The notes: a model not told the origin generated them from the letters alone. Shown: positions 8,970-18,602, counted from the first letter of the stretch. The stretch: DNA of 64,000 nucleotides from Isoptericola cucumis (GCF_014635665.1 NZ_BMDG01000004.1:248001-312000); one strand, 5' to 3'. Program-made: numbers and translations.

Positions 8970-9407
8970 GTGTCCGACCCGACCCGCCCCGGCCTGCGCG
9001 TGACGACCGCCGTCGTCATCCCGGACGCCGAGCTGTCCTGGCGGTTCTCGCGCGCGTCGGGGCCTGGCGGGCAGGGCGTGAACACGACGGACTCGCGGGT
9101 CGAGCTGTCCTGGGACGTCACCACCTCGGCGGTGCTGACCGAGGTGCAGCGCGCCAGGGTGGTCGAGCGTCTCGGGCGGCGCCTGGCCGGGGGAGTGCTG
9201 ACGGTCGTCGCGTCCGAGCACCGCGCACAAAGGCGCAACCGGGAGGCCGCCAGGTCGCGGCTTGCCGCCCTCGTCGCCGACGCCCTGGCGCCGCCCGGGC
9301 CACGCCGGCGGGCGACGCGCCCGACGCGCGGCTCCCAGCAGCGGCGTATCGACGCGAAGAAGCGCCGCGGGAGCGTCAAGCGCATGCGCCGCCCACCACA
9401 GGACTGA
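8970..9407 (+). CDS. arfB: ArfB/YaeJ-type peptidyl-tRNA hydrolase (ribosome rescue)
   Basis: The 145-residue protein contains the release-factor GGQ loop (GPGGQGVNTTDSRVEL, GGQ at 33-35) and a basic C-terminal tail (RRIDAKKRRGSVKRMRR) of the type ArfB inserts into the mRNA channel of a stalled ribosome. The length matches the family and excludes full release factors. The GTG at 8970 is used; a second GTG at 9000 would remove ten residues ahead of the conserved IPDAELSWRFSRASG. No clear ribosome site is visible. It appears to be a single-gene unit. Confidence 0.92.
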   Translation: MSDPTRPGLRVTTAVVIPDAELSWRFSRASGPGGQGVNTTDSRVELSWDVTTSAVLTEVQRARVVERLGRRLAGGVLTVVASEHRAQRRNREAARSRLAALVADALAPPGPRRRATRPTRGSQQRRIDAKKRRGSVKRMRRPPQD

Positions 9408-9434
9408 CCTCGGCGCAGGACTGACCCCGGCCCC

Positions 9435-10592
9435 TCAGGCGCGTTCGGCCAGGGCCTGGAAGTCGTCGAACAGCGGCTGCAGCCGTGCTCCCACCTCGAC
9501 CTGGGTCGCCAGGACGCCGGCGGCGCCGCCCGGGTCCACGAAGAACGTCGTGCCCAGGCCGCCCGACCAGCCGAAGCGGCCGGCCCGCGGGCCCTCGACG
9601 TCGACGCCGACACCGAAGCCCCAGCCGGTGCCGTCCCAGAACCCCGGGAAGAAGCTGTCGGGTGCCTTGGCGGCCGCGGGGACCTGGTCGCTCGTCATGA
9701 GCCGGAGGTGCTCGGGCGACACGACCTGCCGCCCGTCGGACCGCCCGCCGGCGGCGAGCATCCGCGCGAAGCGGGTGTAGTCCCGGACGGTGGAGACGAG
9801 CTCGCGGTGGCTGACGTCGAACGGCGGACGCCCGGCGTACGTGCCGCCGGCGGCCGGCTCGAGCTCCACCGGCCCGGAGCCGGTGTGCCGGTACGCGGCG
9901 GGCAGCCGGGCCAGGTCGTCGTCGGGCACCCACAGGCGCGTGTCGCGCATGCCGAGGGGTCCGAGCAGGTCGTCCGCGAGGTGGTCCTGCAGCGGCCGGC
10001 CGGCCACGCGCGAGACCAGGACGCCGAGCACGCCGAAGGAGTGGTGGTACCGCCAGCCGTCGCCCGGCTGGAAGGCCAGCGGGAGCGCCGCCAGGCGCGT
10101 GAGCCACTCGTCGGCGCCGACGGTCACCGGGCGGTCGGGTGCCACGTCGAGACCCGCGGCGGCCATCGCCCGCCGGAGCGGGGAGTCGGTCATGACGAGG
10201 CCGTAGCCGGACGTGCAGGTCAGCAGGTGACGCAGCGTGATCGGCCGCACGGCCGGCGCGGTGTCGGTCAGGGGCGCCGTCGGGCTCGTCAGCACCCGGC
10301 GGTCCGCGAGCTCCGGCAGCCACCGGTCCACCGGTGCGTCCAGGCCGAGGCGGCCGGCCTCGACGAGGCGCAGGGCCGTCACCGCGGTGACGGCCTTGGT
10401 CATCGACATCACGCGCACGAGGGCGTCGGGCGGCATCGGCGGCCCGCCCACGGACATCGCCCCGGACGCGACGGCCTCGGGTTCTGCGCCGTCGGGTACC
10501 GCCAGGAGGGAGGCGACCGCGCCGGGCGCGGCGCCGGCCAAGACGTGCCGGTCGAGCAGGGCCTGCAACACGCCGGCCGCTCGCGCGGTCAT
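9435..10592 (-). CDS. Beta-lactamase-fold serine hydrolase (class C / EstB-like)
   Basis: The 385-residue protein has the catalytic SxxK motif SMTK at 63-66, the TSGYG block of class C-like enzymes and a YHHS segment in the place of the YxN motif. There is no signal peptide, which favours a cytoplasmic esterase or peptidase over a true beta-lactamase. Although the frame is open far upstream, the ATG at 10592 is chosen because it overlaps the stop of the preceding reductase gene (ATGA, 10589-10592). The substrate is unknown. Confidence 0.87.
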   Translation of the reverse strand: MTARAAGVLQALLDRHVLAGAAPGAVASLLAVPDGAEPEAVASGAMSVGGPPMPPDALVRVMSMTKAVTAVTALRLVEAGRLGLDAPVDRWLPELADRRVLTSPTAPLTDTAPAVRPITLRHLLTCTSGYGLVMTDSPLRRAMAAAGLDVAPDRPVTVGADEWLTRLAALPLAFQPGDGWRYHHSFGVLGVLVSRVAGRPLQDHLADDLLGPLGMRDTRLWVPDDDLARLPAAYRHTGSGPVELEPAAGGTYAGRPPFDVSHRELVSTVRDYTRFARMLAAGGRSDGRQVVSPEHLRLMTSDQVPAAAKAPDSFFPGFWDGTGWGFGVGVDVEGPRAGRFGWSGGLGTTFFVDPGGAAGVLATQVEVGARLQPLFDDFQALAERA

Positions 10593-11215
10593 GCGTTCGG
10601 CGGCGGCGCGGCCGTCGTGTACTGCGGACGACCGGTCGGCCGGTAGACCTGGACGGTGACGCCGCCCGGCGTGCTGCGCGAGCCGACCAGGTCGAGCGCC
10701 GCGTCCGGGCCGTCGTCGGGGAACAGGCGCGTGCCCTGGCCGACGACGACGGGGCACACGAGCAGGGTGATCTCGTCCACGAGCCGGTGGTCCAGCAGCC
10801 AGCGGACGAGCTGGCCGCTGCCGTGCACCTGCAGCTCGCCGTCCGGGCCCGCCTTGAGATCTCGGACGGCGGTCGCGACGTCCCCGGACAGGACGGTCGT
10901 GGGCGCCCATCCCGGGTCGGTGAGCGTCCTCGACGCGACGTACTTGGGGCGGGCGTTCAGGGGCCCGGCGATCGGGTTGGCCTCGGGGTCCGGCATGACC
11001 CCCCACGAGCCGGCGAAGATCTCGTACGTCCGCCGGCCGAACAAGAACGCGTCCGCGCGCTGGTAGACGCCGCTGAGGTACGTCATGGCCTCGTCGTCGA
11101 ACACGTCGGCCACCCAGCCGCCGCGCGCGAAGCCGCCCCGGCGGTCCTCGTCCGCGGCGCCCAGTCCCTGCATCACGCCGTCGACGGTGGTCATCGTGAT
11201 CGTGGTCAGCTTCAT
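10589..11215 (-). CDS. RibD C-terminal / dihydrofolate-reductase-like protein
   Basis: This 208-residue protein belongs to the RibD_C/DHFR-like NADPH reductase fold: TTVDGVMQG at the N-terminus, FLFGRRTYE in the middle and DEITLLVCPVVVGQGTRLFP near the end. Members reduce small unknown substrates; the family is often met as yyaP/ywjB-like proteins. It has no deaminase domain, so it is not a full RibD. A GGGAG site precedes the ATG. It forms a two-gene operon with the serine hydrolase. Confidence 0.88.
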   Translation of the reverse strand: MKLTTITMTTVDGVMQGLGAADEDRRGGFARGGWVADVFDDEAMTYLSGVYQRADAFLFGRRTYEIFAGSWGVMPDPEANPIAGPLNARPKYVASRTLTDPGWAPTTVLSGDVATAVRDLKAGPDGELQVHGSGQLVRWLLDHRLVDEITLLVCPVVVGQGTRLFPDDGPDAALDLVGSRSTPGGVTVQVYRPTGRPQYTTAAPPPNA

Positions 11216-11356
11216 GGTGGCTCCCGGTCCGTGTGCGGTCGGTTCGTCCGACCGGGGCGTCGCGCCGAACTCATCGGTGACCCCGCGGTGGCCCCCGCGG
11301 TGGCGCCACGGTGGACGCTCCGGCGCTCGAGATCGGGACCGGCGCGACGTCCGGCG

Positions 11357-13252
11357 TCAGCGGAGCGCGACCGAGGTGCGGCCGATCGTGTCCTCGATGC
11401 CCGAGATCCCCTGGAGCGGGTCGTACCGGCTGGTGCGCATGGCGATGTGGTCGTCGTCGACGGTTCCGGCGACGCCGTCCGGGCCGACCGCGTAGAACTG
11501 CAGGCGGTTGCCCGTGTTCATGACGTTGGTGGGCTCGTCGTCGTCATCGGTGTGGAAGCTGCCGAGGAAGTGCCCGATCTCGTGGCCCGTGGTGTTCCCG
11601 AGCCCCTGGGCGACGGCGCGCACCCGGTCGCTGTCGTCGGTGAGGAAATGGTTGAGCGAGATCGGGGACTCGTCACCGCTCATGGGCCCGGGCATCACGA
11701 TCGCGGTCTCTGCGCGGGCGAAGTTGCCGGGATCGACGGACTCGGACAACCCGAGCGCGGGAATGATCCCTGCTTCCTCGGGGTCGCCGCCGATGATCAC
11801 CCGACTGACCCCGGGCTTGCCGAACAGGTCGGGGTGCTCCAGCGAGGTCACCACCCGCACCTGCGAGCCCGGGATCTCGTCGCGCAGCATCTCGCGCACC
11901 CGCGCGGTGGTCGCTTCGATCACGGCCCGCTCGTCGGACTTCTCGAGCCCCCACCGCGGGAGGAAGTCCCGCATCGGGCTGATGTCGCGCACGCCCGGCT
12001 CCACGGCCGACGCGCCGAAGATCCGGTTGTCGAACGACGGCCCGGAGAAGTCGAGCAGGACGGTCTGCGGCCGCTCCCGCTGCGTCGAGGGCGCGCGGTG
12101 GGCTCCGACCGTGAGCTCGTAGTCGCCGCTCCCGTCGGCGACCGAGACGAGGTACAGCCCGGACTTCTCGACCACGTGGTTGCCGGTGGCGTTGCCGCCC
12201 CGAGGAAGCGGTGAGTCGTCCGGGTAGATGACCCCGGGATCGGTGGAGGACGCCTGGACGAGCTCGCCGCTCAGCTCGTGGATCGCGACCTGCCGCGCCG
12301 CGCCGCGCACCGTCGTGCCGAGCACGTCGCCTTGGCGCAGCGGGACCACGAAGGTGTCGGTGTCGGCCTCACCGCGAGCATGGACCGTGATGTCGAGGTC
12401 GTACGGCCCCTCGGTGATGACGGCCGGCCCGGAGGCAGGATCGAACGGGTCCGCGGGGTAGTGGTTGCCGACCGCCACGTAGTACGCCCCGGGCTCCGTG
12501 ATCCGCTCGGAGAGGTGCACCGCGCCGTCCCCGGTCATGTCCTGGGCGCCGACGACCAGGTTGCCGTCCGCGTCGTACAGCAGTGCGTTCGCCGCCAGCT
12601 CCCCGCCCGGCGCGAGGTCGACGGTGAGGGTCTCGCCCTTCGACGCGTCGAGGCGGTAGAAGTCGTAGTCGCCGGTCTTGGTGCCTTCCGATCCGTGGGG
12701 CCCGTCCCCGATCGTGCCCGTCGTGCTGATCCCGTCCCGTTCCGCGCCGAGCCTCAGGTCTCGGGCGAGGGGGATGGCCCCGTCGTCCTCGTCGTTCGGT
12801 GCGATCGGCTCCGGGTCGATGGCCTCGGTACTGAGGCTCCCGTCGACACGCACCTCCCAGCCGCTCGGTGTCCGGGGTGCGGGGAGGCGCTGGGCCTCCT
12901 GGCCACCGTCGTCGGCGGTGTCGCCCGAGTCCTTCTCCTGCACGCGCAGCGCGTCCTCGTCGGCGCGGAGCCCGGGCGCGTTCTTTCCCGGGCTCTCGTG
13001 CATGATCCGCTGGCGCATCGCCTCCCCGTCGATCCCACCGGTGCGGTCGGGGTGCTCGTCGTCGCCGGGCGACGCGCTCGGGCCGCTCGCAGGGCCCGGA
13101 GCCGCCGGCGCGGCGACCGTCTCGGGCGCCGCGCTGCTCGTGCTGACGCCCACCAGAGCGAGCGGGGCGGCGAGCGCTGTCGCGCCCGCCAGGACCATGG
13201 CCCGGCGCGGCGCGCGTCGTGCGAATTGTCGTCTGTCCTCGGGAGCAACCAT
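11357..13252 (-). CDS. Secreted metzincin-like zinc metalloprotease with PPC-type domain
   Basis: This 631-residue protein starts with a signal peptide (RRAPRR, hydrophobic core, STSSAAP). After an acidic, Pro-rich stretch comes a bacterial pre-peptidase-like beta domain (DYDFYRLDASKGETLTVDLA, about residues 195-370). The catalytic domain is at the C-terminus: HEIGHFLGSFH (H557, E558, H561, H567) fits the metzincin motif HExxHxxGxxH exactly, and NVMN about ten residues later can be the Met-turn. The ATG at 13252 is supported by a -10 hexamer 7 nt upstream and gives the signal peptide in the right place. No specificity can be assigned. Confidence 0.85.
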   Translation of the reverse strand: MVAPEDRRQFARRAPRRAMVLAGATALAAPLALVGVSTSSAAPETVAAPAAPGPASGPSASPGDDEHPDRTGGIDGEAMRQRIMHESPGKNAPGLRADEDALRVQEKDSGDTADDGGQEAQRLPAPRTPSGWEVRVDGSLSTEAIDPEPIAPNDEDDGAIPLARDLRLGAERDGISTTGTIGDGPHGSEGTKTGDYDFYRLDASKGETLTVDLAPGGELAANALLYDADGNLVVGAQDMTGDGAVHLSERITEPGAYYVAVGNHYPADPFDPASGPAVITEGPYDLDITVHARGEADTDTFVVPLRQGDVLGTTVRGAARQVAIHELSGELVQASSTDPGVIYPDDSPLPRGGNATGNHVVEKSGLYLVSVADGSGDYELTVGAHRAPSTQRERPQTVLLDFSGPSFDNRIFGASAVEPGVRDISPMRDFLPRWGLEKSDERAVIEATTARVREMLRDEIPGSQVRVVTSLEHPDLFGKPGVSRVIIGGDPEEAGIIPALGLSESVDPGNFARAETAIVMPGPMSGDESPISLNHFLTDDSDRVRAVAQGLGNTTGHEIGHFLGSFHTDDDDEPTNVMNTGNRLQFYAVGPDGVAGTVDDDHIAMRTSRYDPLQGISGIEDTIGRTSVALR

Positions 13253-13259
13253 GTGATCG

Positions 13260-13265
13260 AAGGTA
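13260..13265 (-). promoter_or_regulatory. -10 hexamer TACCTT of the metalloprotease gene (leaderless)
   Basis: TACCTT ends 7 nt before the ATG at 13252. Transcription should therefore begin at or beside the A of the start codon. Confidence 0.55.
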
Positions 13266-13313
13266 CAAGCCGTCGGCGTGCCTGCATCTTGGAGCGGGCG
13301 TACAAACCGGAGG

Positions 13314-14780
13314 ATGTCTTCGACGGGGAACGAGGCGACGACGCTGCGGACCATCACGACGGACATTCCCGCGCGCATGGACCGGCTCCCGTGGTCGCGC
13401 TGGCACTGGATGATCGTCATCGGCCTCGGGACGGTCTGGATCCTCGACGGGCTCGAGGTGACGATCGTCGGCAACCTGTCCGACGCTCTCAAGAGCGAGA
13501 CGGGTCTCGGCCTGACCAGTGCGGACATCGGGCTCGCCGGCGCCGTCTACGTCACGGGCTCGTGCGTCGGTGCGCTGGTGTTCGGCCAGCTCACGGACCG
13601 GTTCGGTCGCAAGAGGCTGTTCATCCTCACGCTGCTCGTCTATCTCACGGGCACGGTGCTGACCGCGTTCTCGATGAACCCGCTCTACTACTTCGCGATG
13701 CGGTTCGTGACGGGGCTCGGCATCGGCGGCGAGTACGCGGCCGTGAACTCGGCGATCGACGAGCTCATCCCCGCCAGGTACCGCGGGCGGATCGCCATCA
13801 CGATCAACGGCTCCTACTGGCTCGGCGCCGCGGGCGGCGCGCTGCTGACCATCCCGCTGCTCAACCCGGAGCTCATCCCCGCGTGGGTGGGCTGGCGGCT
13901 GTGCTTCGCGCTCGGCGCGGTGCTCGGTGTCGCCGTCCTCCTCGTACGGCGCAACGTCCCGGAGAGCCCTCGGTGGCTGTTCATCCACGGGCGCCAGGAC
14001 GACAGCGAGCGGATCGTGTCCGACGTCGAGAGGCGCTTGGCCGACCAGGACGGCGTCGAGCTCGACGAACCCGAGGGCACCATCAGGGTGCGTCAGCGCC
14101 GCACGGTGAGCCTCGTCCGGGTCGCGCGCACCGTGTTCGCGGACTACCCGCGGCGCACCGTGCTGTGCCTCGCGCTGTTCATCGGTCAGGCCTTCTTGTA
14201 CAACGCCTTCTTCTTCACCTTCGGGGACACGCTGCAGACCTTCCTGGGCGTCGGCCAGACCGGCGCGTACATCGCGCTGTTCGCCGTCAGCAACTTCCTC
14301 GGGGCCCTCGCGCTGGGGCCGCTGTTCGACAAGGTCGGGCGGGTGCGCATGATCTCCGGGACGTACATCGTCTCCGGGGTGCTGCTCGCCGTCGCCGGCG
14401 TGGTGATCGGCGGGCTCACGGCGTGGACGCTCACCCTCTTCGGCATGGTGATCTTCTTCGTCGCCTCCGCCGGCGCGAGCTCGGCCTACCTCACCGCGAG
14501 CGAGGTCTTCCCGCTCGAGACGCGCGCCCTGTGCATCGCGTTCTTCTACGCGATCGGCACGGCCGTCGGCGGCATCACTGGGCCGCTGCTGTTCGGGCGG
14601 CTCATCGAGTCGGCGAGCGCCGAGCAGGACATCACCGGGATCGCGGTCGGCTACTACATCGGGGCGGCGCTCATGATCGGAGGGGGAGTCGTGGCGATGT
14701 TCCTCGGCGTCGGAGCGGAACGGCGGTCGCTCGAGGACGTCGCCACGCCGCTCTCCGCCCAGGATGTCGACGACGGTTGA
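13314..14780 (+). CDS. MFS transporter (sugar/metabolite:H+ symporter type)
   Basis: The protein of 488 residues has about twelve membrane helices. The loop after helix 2 carries GQLTDRFGRKR, the MFS motif A, and RFVTGLGIGGEY and PESPRWLFIHGR are typical of the sugar-porter/metabolite-symporter branch. The ATG at 13314 sits directly behind GGAGG, too close for a normal ribosome site. TACAAA 7 nt upstream may be a leaderless -10 but lacks the last T. Alternatives are GTG 13278 and ATG 13377. It is divergent from the metalloprotease with only 61 bp between the starts. The substrate is unknown. Confidence 0.85.
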   Translation: MSSTGNEATTLRTITTDIPARMDRLPWSRWHWMIVIGLGTVWILDGLEVTIVGNLSDALKSETGLGLTSADIGLAGAVYVTGSCVGALVFGQLTDRFGRKRLFILTLLVYLTGTVLTAFSMNPLYYFAMRFVTGLGIGGEYAAVNSAIDELIPARYRGRIAITINGSYWLGAAGGALLTIPLLNPELIPAWVGWRLCFALGAVLGVAVLLVRRNVPESPRWLFIHGRQDDSERIVSDVERRLADQDGVELDEPEGTIRVRQRRTVSLVRVARTVFADYPRRTVLCLALFIGQAFLYNAFFFTFGDTLQTFLGVGQTGAYIALFAVSNFLGALALGPLFDKVGRVRMISGTYIVSGVLLAVAGVVIGGLTAWTLTLFGMVIFFVASAGASSAYLTASEVFPLETRALCIAFFYAIGTAVGGITGPLLFGRLIESASAEQDITGIAVGYYIGAALMIGGGVVAMFLGVGAERRSLEDVATPLSAQDVDDG

Positions 14781-14822
14781 GGCGACGGTCGAGGCGGCGG
14801 ACGGCGGCGGGAATGCCGACCC

Positions 14823-15440
14823 TCAGGCGAGGCGCAGCCGGTACCACCGCGGCGACGTCCGGTTCATCGGCCAGCCGAGCCCCGCGGTGTCGGCGGCGCG
14901 GACGTCGTCCAGCGTCCAGCCCGTGAAGGCGGACTCCACCTCGGCCTGCGAGACGCCGCCGATGCGCGAGCGCAGGCGGGTCGGCCCGAACGCGAGCATG
15001 AGGACGGTGGCTCCAGGGGCGGCCAGGGCCGTCACGCTCCGTGCCTCGCCGCCCCGTGCCCGCGCGTCGAACCCCTGGAAGCAACCGATGTCGAGGAAGA
15101 AGTCCACGGAGCCCGGCTCGGGCGCCCCGGCCACCGAGGCGAGGTCGGTGACAAGGTCGGTCACGTCGCCCACCAGGTACGTGACGCCCGGTCCGGCCCG
15201 GCGCCGGGCCGCCTCGATCGCCTTCGGCACGACGTCGACGCCCACGGCCCGCCAGCCCCTGCGGGCGAGCTCCGGGGTGAACTGGCCGCGGCCGCAGCCC
15301 AGGTCGAGCGCCGTGCCCAGCGGGCGGGTCCGGTCGGACTCCTCGCGGTCGAGCACGGCGGCGATGCTCGGCGCCGCCGCCTTCGCGTACCCCTCCCAGG
15401 GCGTGACACCGAAGCGGTACATGCGGGCGTAGTCCGGCAT
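14823..15440 (-). CDS. Class I SAM-dependent methyltransferase
   Basis: The 205-residue protein shows the SAM-binding motif LDLGCGRGQFTPELARRGW followed by GVDVVPKAIEAARR. The length fits the small single-domain methyltransferases. The open frame continues far upstream, but the ATG at 15440 is preceded by GAGGAGG with good spacing, and the upstream part is only an antisense image of the next genes. It is convergent with the MFS gene. Its substrate cannot be inferred. Confidence 0.88.
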   Translation of the reverse strand: MPDYARMYRFGVTPWEGYAKAAAPSIAAVLDREESDRTRPLGTALDLGCGRGQFTPELARRGWRAVGVDVVPKAIEAARRRAGPGVTYLVGDVTDLVTDLASVAGAPEPGSVDFFLDIGCFQGFDARARGGEARSVTALAAPGATVLMLAFGPTRLRSRIGGVSQAEVESAFTGWTLDDVRAADTAGLGWPMNRTSPRWYRLRLA

Positions 15441-15560
15441 CCCTGGCCTCCTCGGCCGTCGTGGCGGTGCGGTACGAGCCACCGTAGCCGAGCGCCGCCG
15501 CCGGTACAGTGACGCCGCTCGACGACGAGCACCCGACCACGAGGGGAACGACGAGGGACC

Positions 15561-17584
15561 GTGCACCGACCGAAGGCCCGCCGGCGTCCGCCCGGCTCCC
15601 GCCGCCCGACCCCCACGCTCGCGCTCGCCCTGGGCGGCGTCCTCGGCGCCGGCCTCGCCGTGCCCGCGACGGCACCTGTCGCGGTCGCGGACGACGGCCT
15701 CGACGAGAGCACGCACAGCCGTTACGAGCTGCGGGCGGAGGCGGGCGAGGTCACCGCCGACGTCACGACGACCATCCGCAACACGACGCCGCCCGCGGGC
15801 AGCTACCTCTACTACTACGACTCCTACGGCATCGCCGTCCCCGCGGGCGCGACCGACGTGCAGGCGACCAGCGCCGGCGCGGCGCTCGCCGTCGAGCTGC
15901 GGGCGACGGACGACCCGAGCACCGCTCTCGCGGTGGCCTCGTTCCCTGCCCTGCACTACGGCAGCTCGCGCACCGTCGAGTGGAGCTTCGTCGTCCCGGG
16001 GGAGCCGGTGCGCTCGCCGGACGCCACCCGGGTCGGCCCCGGGTACGCCACCTTCGCGGTCCAGGCCGCGGGCGATCCCGGCGAGGTGTCGGTCGAGGTC
16101 GAGCTCCCGGCCGACATGACGTTCGACGCCACCTCCGACGCCTTCGCCGCGGAGCCCGGCGGCAGGACGACCACGTACCGCGCCACCCGCGGCACCGGCG
16201 ACCAGGGCATCTGGGCGGTGGTCTCCGCGCGGGACCCGGGGCAGGCCGACGAGCGCACGGTCGAGGTGGACGGCGACACCCTCACGGTGCAGGGCTTCCC
16301 CGGCGACGAGCGGTGGTTGCGGTTCGCCTCCCGCCAGCTGCGCCAGGGGCTCCCCGCGCTGGAGGAGCTGGTGGGCCAGCCGTGGCCCGGCGGCCTGAAG
16401 ACGATCCGGGAGGACGTGTCCCCGCAGGCAACCGGGTACGCCTGGTTCGACACGGGCGCCGACGAGATCGTCGTGCCCGAGGACCTCGACGCCGCGCTCC
16501 TCTTCCACGAGCTCTCGCACGCCTGGTACAACCCCGACGAGATCGGCGGCCGGTGGTTGTACGAAGGGCTGGCGGAGGTGGTCGCGCGGCGCGTCGCGGC
16601 GGACGTGGACGCGCGGTCGGGACCGCCGCGCGAGACCCCGGACAGGGGTGCCGACGTGGCCCTGCCGCTCACCGCCTGGTCGGAGGGGGAGGACTCGGCC
16701 CAGGTCGAGAGCTACGCGTACGCGGCGTCGTACACCGCCGTCCGGCGCCTGCTGCGCGACCTCGACGACGAGGCCGTCGCGGAGGTGCTGGCCGCCGCGT
16801 ACGCGGGCGAGAGCGCCTACGAGCCGCCGGGGGACACCAGCCACCACCGGGGGCGCACCCAGTGGCAGCGGTTCCTCGACCTGGTCGAGGTCCGCGGCGG
16901 GGTCACCGGCGGCGCGAAGGTCTACCGGCAGTGGGTCGTCGACGGCGAGCAGCGGGCCGAGCTCGGCGCACGCCGGTCGGCGCGCGCCGCGTACGTCGCG
17001 CTCGACGAGGCGGACGGCGGCTGGCAGCCGCCCCGCGGGCTGCGCGGCGCGATGACCGGCTGGGAGTTCGCGGACGCGAAGGACGTGCGGGCCGCCCTGG
17101 GCGACGCCCCCGGCCTGGCGGGCCAGGTACAGGCGGCGGCGCGCGAGGCCGGGCTGCCCGACCCGCCGCGGTCCGAGCCGCGTACCAGGACGCCCGCACG
17201 GCGCAGGAGTACGCGGACCTGGCGGGCACCCTGCCGCGGGCCCTGACGGCGGTGACCGAGGTCGGGGCCGCGACGCACGCCGCCACCGCGGACCGGGACG
17301 TCGTGTCGGCGCTGGGTGCCGCCGTCCTCGGCCTGGACGCCTCGACGCGGGAGGCGCGGGCGGCGCTCGACGCGGGCGAGCTCGACGAGGCGACGTCGTT
17401 GGCGGACGGCGTGCAGCAGCGGGCCGGCTGGGCCACGGTCGCGGGAGCCGGACTCGTGCTGCTGGCCCTCGGCCTGCTCGGCGGCACGGCCGCGGCCGTG
17501 CGTCGGCGGCGCGGTCGTCGCACCGACCGGCTCGGTCGCGACGGCCCGGCCCGGGGGATGCCCGACCACGATGTGCGACTCTGA
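15561..17584 (+). pseudogene. Membrane-anchored gluzincin (M1-like) metallopeptidase, frameshifted near its 3' end
   Basis: The GTG at 15561 has GAGGGA upstream and gives a signal peptide (LALALGGVLGAGLAVPATAPVAVA). The catalytic block HELSH begins at residue 316, and exactly 18 residues after its last His comes E339, giving HExxH-X18-E, the M1/gluzincin zinc site. In this frame the protein would end at 17246 after an Arg/Pro-rich, non-gene-like tail. From about 17170 the next frame takes over with natural sequence (AAYQDARTAQEYADLAGTLP), a membrane helix (VAGAGLVLLALGLLGG) and a basic tail ending at 17584. A single base is therefore missing, or two are extra, around 17150-17190. The cause is a real mutation, a GC-rich sequencing error or, less likely, programmed -1 frameshifting. 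Confidence 0.75.
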
Positions 17585-17588
17585 GCGC

Positions 17589-18278
17589 GTGACCGACGAC
17601 ACACCCGACGCTCCCGACGCGACTCCCGACGCGACTCCCGACGGGCGCGCGGGGCGGCTGCGCCGGCGCTGGGACCGGGAGGCGTCGGGTTACGACCGTG
17701 CCTTCGCCGCGGCGGAGGGGCGGATGTTCCCCGACGTGCGCCGTCGCCTGTGCGCCCTGGCGCGCGGCGACGTGCTCGAGGTCGCCGTCGGGACCGGCCT
17801 GAACCTGCCGCACTACCCGCCGGCCGTCACGGGCGGGCACCTGGTGGGCGTCGAGTGGAGCCCCGGCATGCTCGACGTCGCCCGGCAGCGGGCCGACGGG
17901 CTGGGCGTCGACGTCGACCTGCGCCTCGGTGACGCGCAGCGCCTGGACCTGCCGGACTCGTCCGTCGACACCGCGGTGTGCACGTTCTCGATGTGCGCGA
18001 TCGCCGACGAACGTGCGGCGCTCGCGGAGATGGTGCGCGTGCTGCGCCCGGGCGGCAGGCTGCTGCTCGCCGACCACGTGACGTCGACCTTCTGGCCGCT
18101 GCGCGCGCTGCAGGCGGTCGCCGACCTGGTGAGCGTGCCGTGGGCGGGGGAGCACTTCGGGCGCCGCCCGATGCGCTGGGTCGCCGCCCGGGCGGACGCG
18201 GGCGAGCTCGTCGTCGAGCAGCACGAGCGCACCCGCGCGGGGGTCATCGAGTGGGTCGCGGCGGCAGTCCCGGCCTGA
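17589..18278 (+). CDS. Class I SAM-dependent methyltransferase (UbiE-like)
   Basis: The 229-residue enzyme has motif I VLEVAVGTGLNLPHYP, an acidic end of the second strand (VGVEWSPGMLDVAR) and the post-motif MVRVLRPGGRLLLADHV. This matches small UbiE/Coq5-like and phospholipid-type methyltransferases. The N-terminus has short D-A-T-P repeats. GTG 17589 lies 4 nt after the upstream stop; ATG 17571 is an in-frame alternative that would overlap it. Neither has a strong ribosome site, so translation may depend on coupling with the upstream protease gene. Confidence 0.85.
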   Translation: MTDDTPDAPDATPDATPDGRAGRLRRRWDREASGYDRAFAAAEGRMFPDVRRRLCALARGDVLEVAVGTGLNLPHYPPAVTGGHLVGVEWSPGMLDVARQRADGLGVDVDLRLGDAQRLDLPDSSVDTAVCTFSMCAIADERAALAEMVRVLRPGGRLLLADHVTSTFWPLRALQAVADLVSVPWAGEHFGRRPMRWVAARADAGELVVEQHERTRAGVIEWVAAAVPA

Positions 18279-18317
18279 GCCGGACCGTCGTCACGGCGCG
18301 CCGCCGGTGGCGGGCGG

Positions 18318-18590
18318 TCAGCCCCGGACGTCGAACCCCGCGCCGCCGCGGGGCGGGATCTCCTGCACGGCCACGTCCGCGACGGCGGCGCCGGGAGGTC
18401 CCGTCCGCAGCAGCGCCAGCATCGCGTCGACGTCGGACCGGTCGCCCTCGACCTCGGCCTCGACGCTGCCGTCGGGCAGGTTGCGCACGAAGCCGGTCAC
18501 GCCGTGCCGCGCGGCCCCCTGCGCGGTGGTCCAGCGAAAGCCGACGCCCTGGACGCGCCCCGTGACGACGGCCCGCACCCTGATGCCCAT
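18318..18590 (-). CDS. acyP: Acylphosphatase
   Basis: The 90-residue protein is the normal length for acylphosphatase, which hydrolyses carboxyl-phosphate bonds in small molecules. It shows the phosphate-binding loop GRVQGVGFRW with the catalytic Arg, and GFVRNLPDGSVE with the catalytic Asn. It is convergent with the methyltransferase gene and lies just downstream of the tetR gene. Confidence 0.95.
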   Translation of the reverse strand: MGIRVRAVVTGRVQGVGFRWTTAQGAARHGVTGFVRNLPDGSVEAEVEGDRSDVDAMLALLRTGPPGAAVADVAVQEIPPRGGAGFDVRG

Positions 18591-18596
18591 CCGGCC

Positions 18597-18602
18597 AGGC
18601 TA
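18597..18602 (-). promoter_or_regulatory. -10 hexamer TAGCCT of acyP (leaderless)
   Basis: The hexamer lies 6 nt before the acyP ATG. Its TAG also overlaps the TAG stop of the upstream tetR gene at 18600-18602. Confidence 0.5.

Noticed and set aside
9435-11006. Long form of the serine hydrolase starting at 11006
   Set aside because: The extra 138 residues are the antisense-frame reading of the reductase gene; the ATGA overlap at 10589-10592 supports the shorter form.
14823-18224. One 1133-codon minus-strand open frame
   Set aside because: Only its first-strand end (to 15440) is a real methyltransferase gene; the rest is the antisense image of the protease and methyltransferase genes, made possible by the high GC content.
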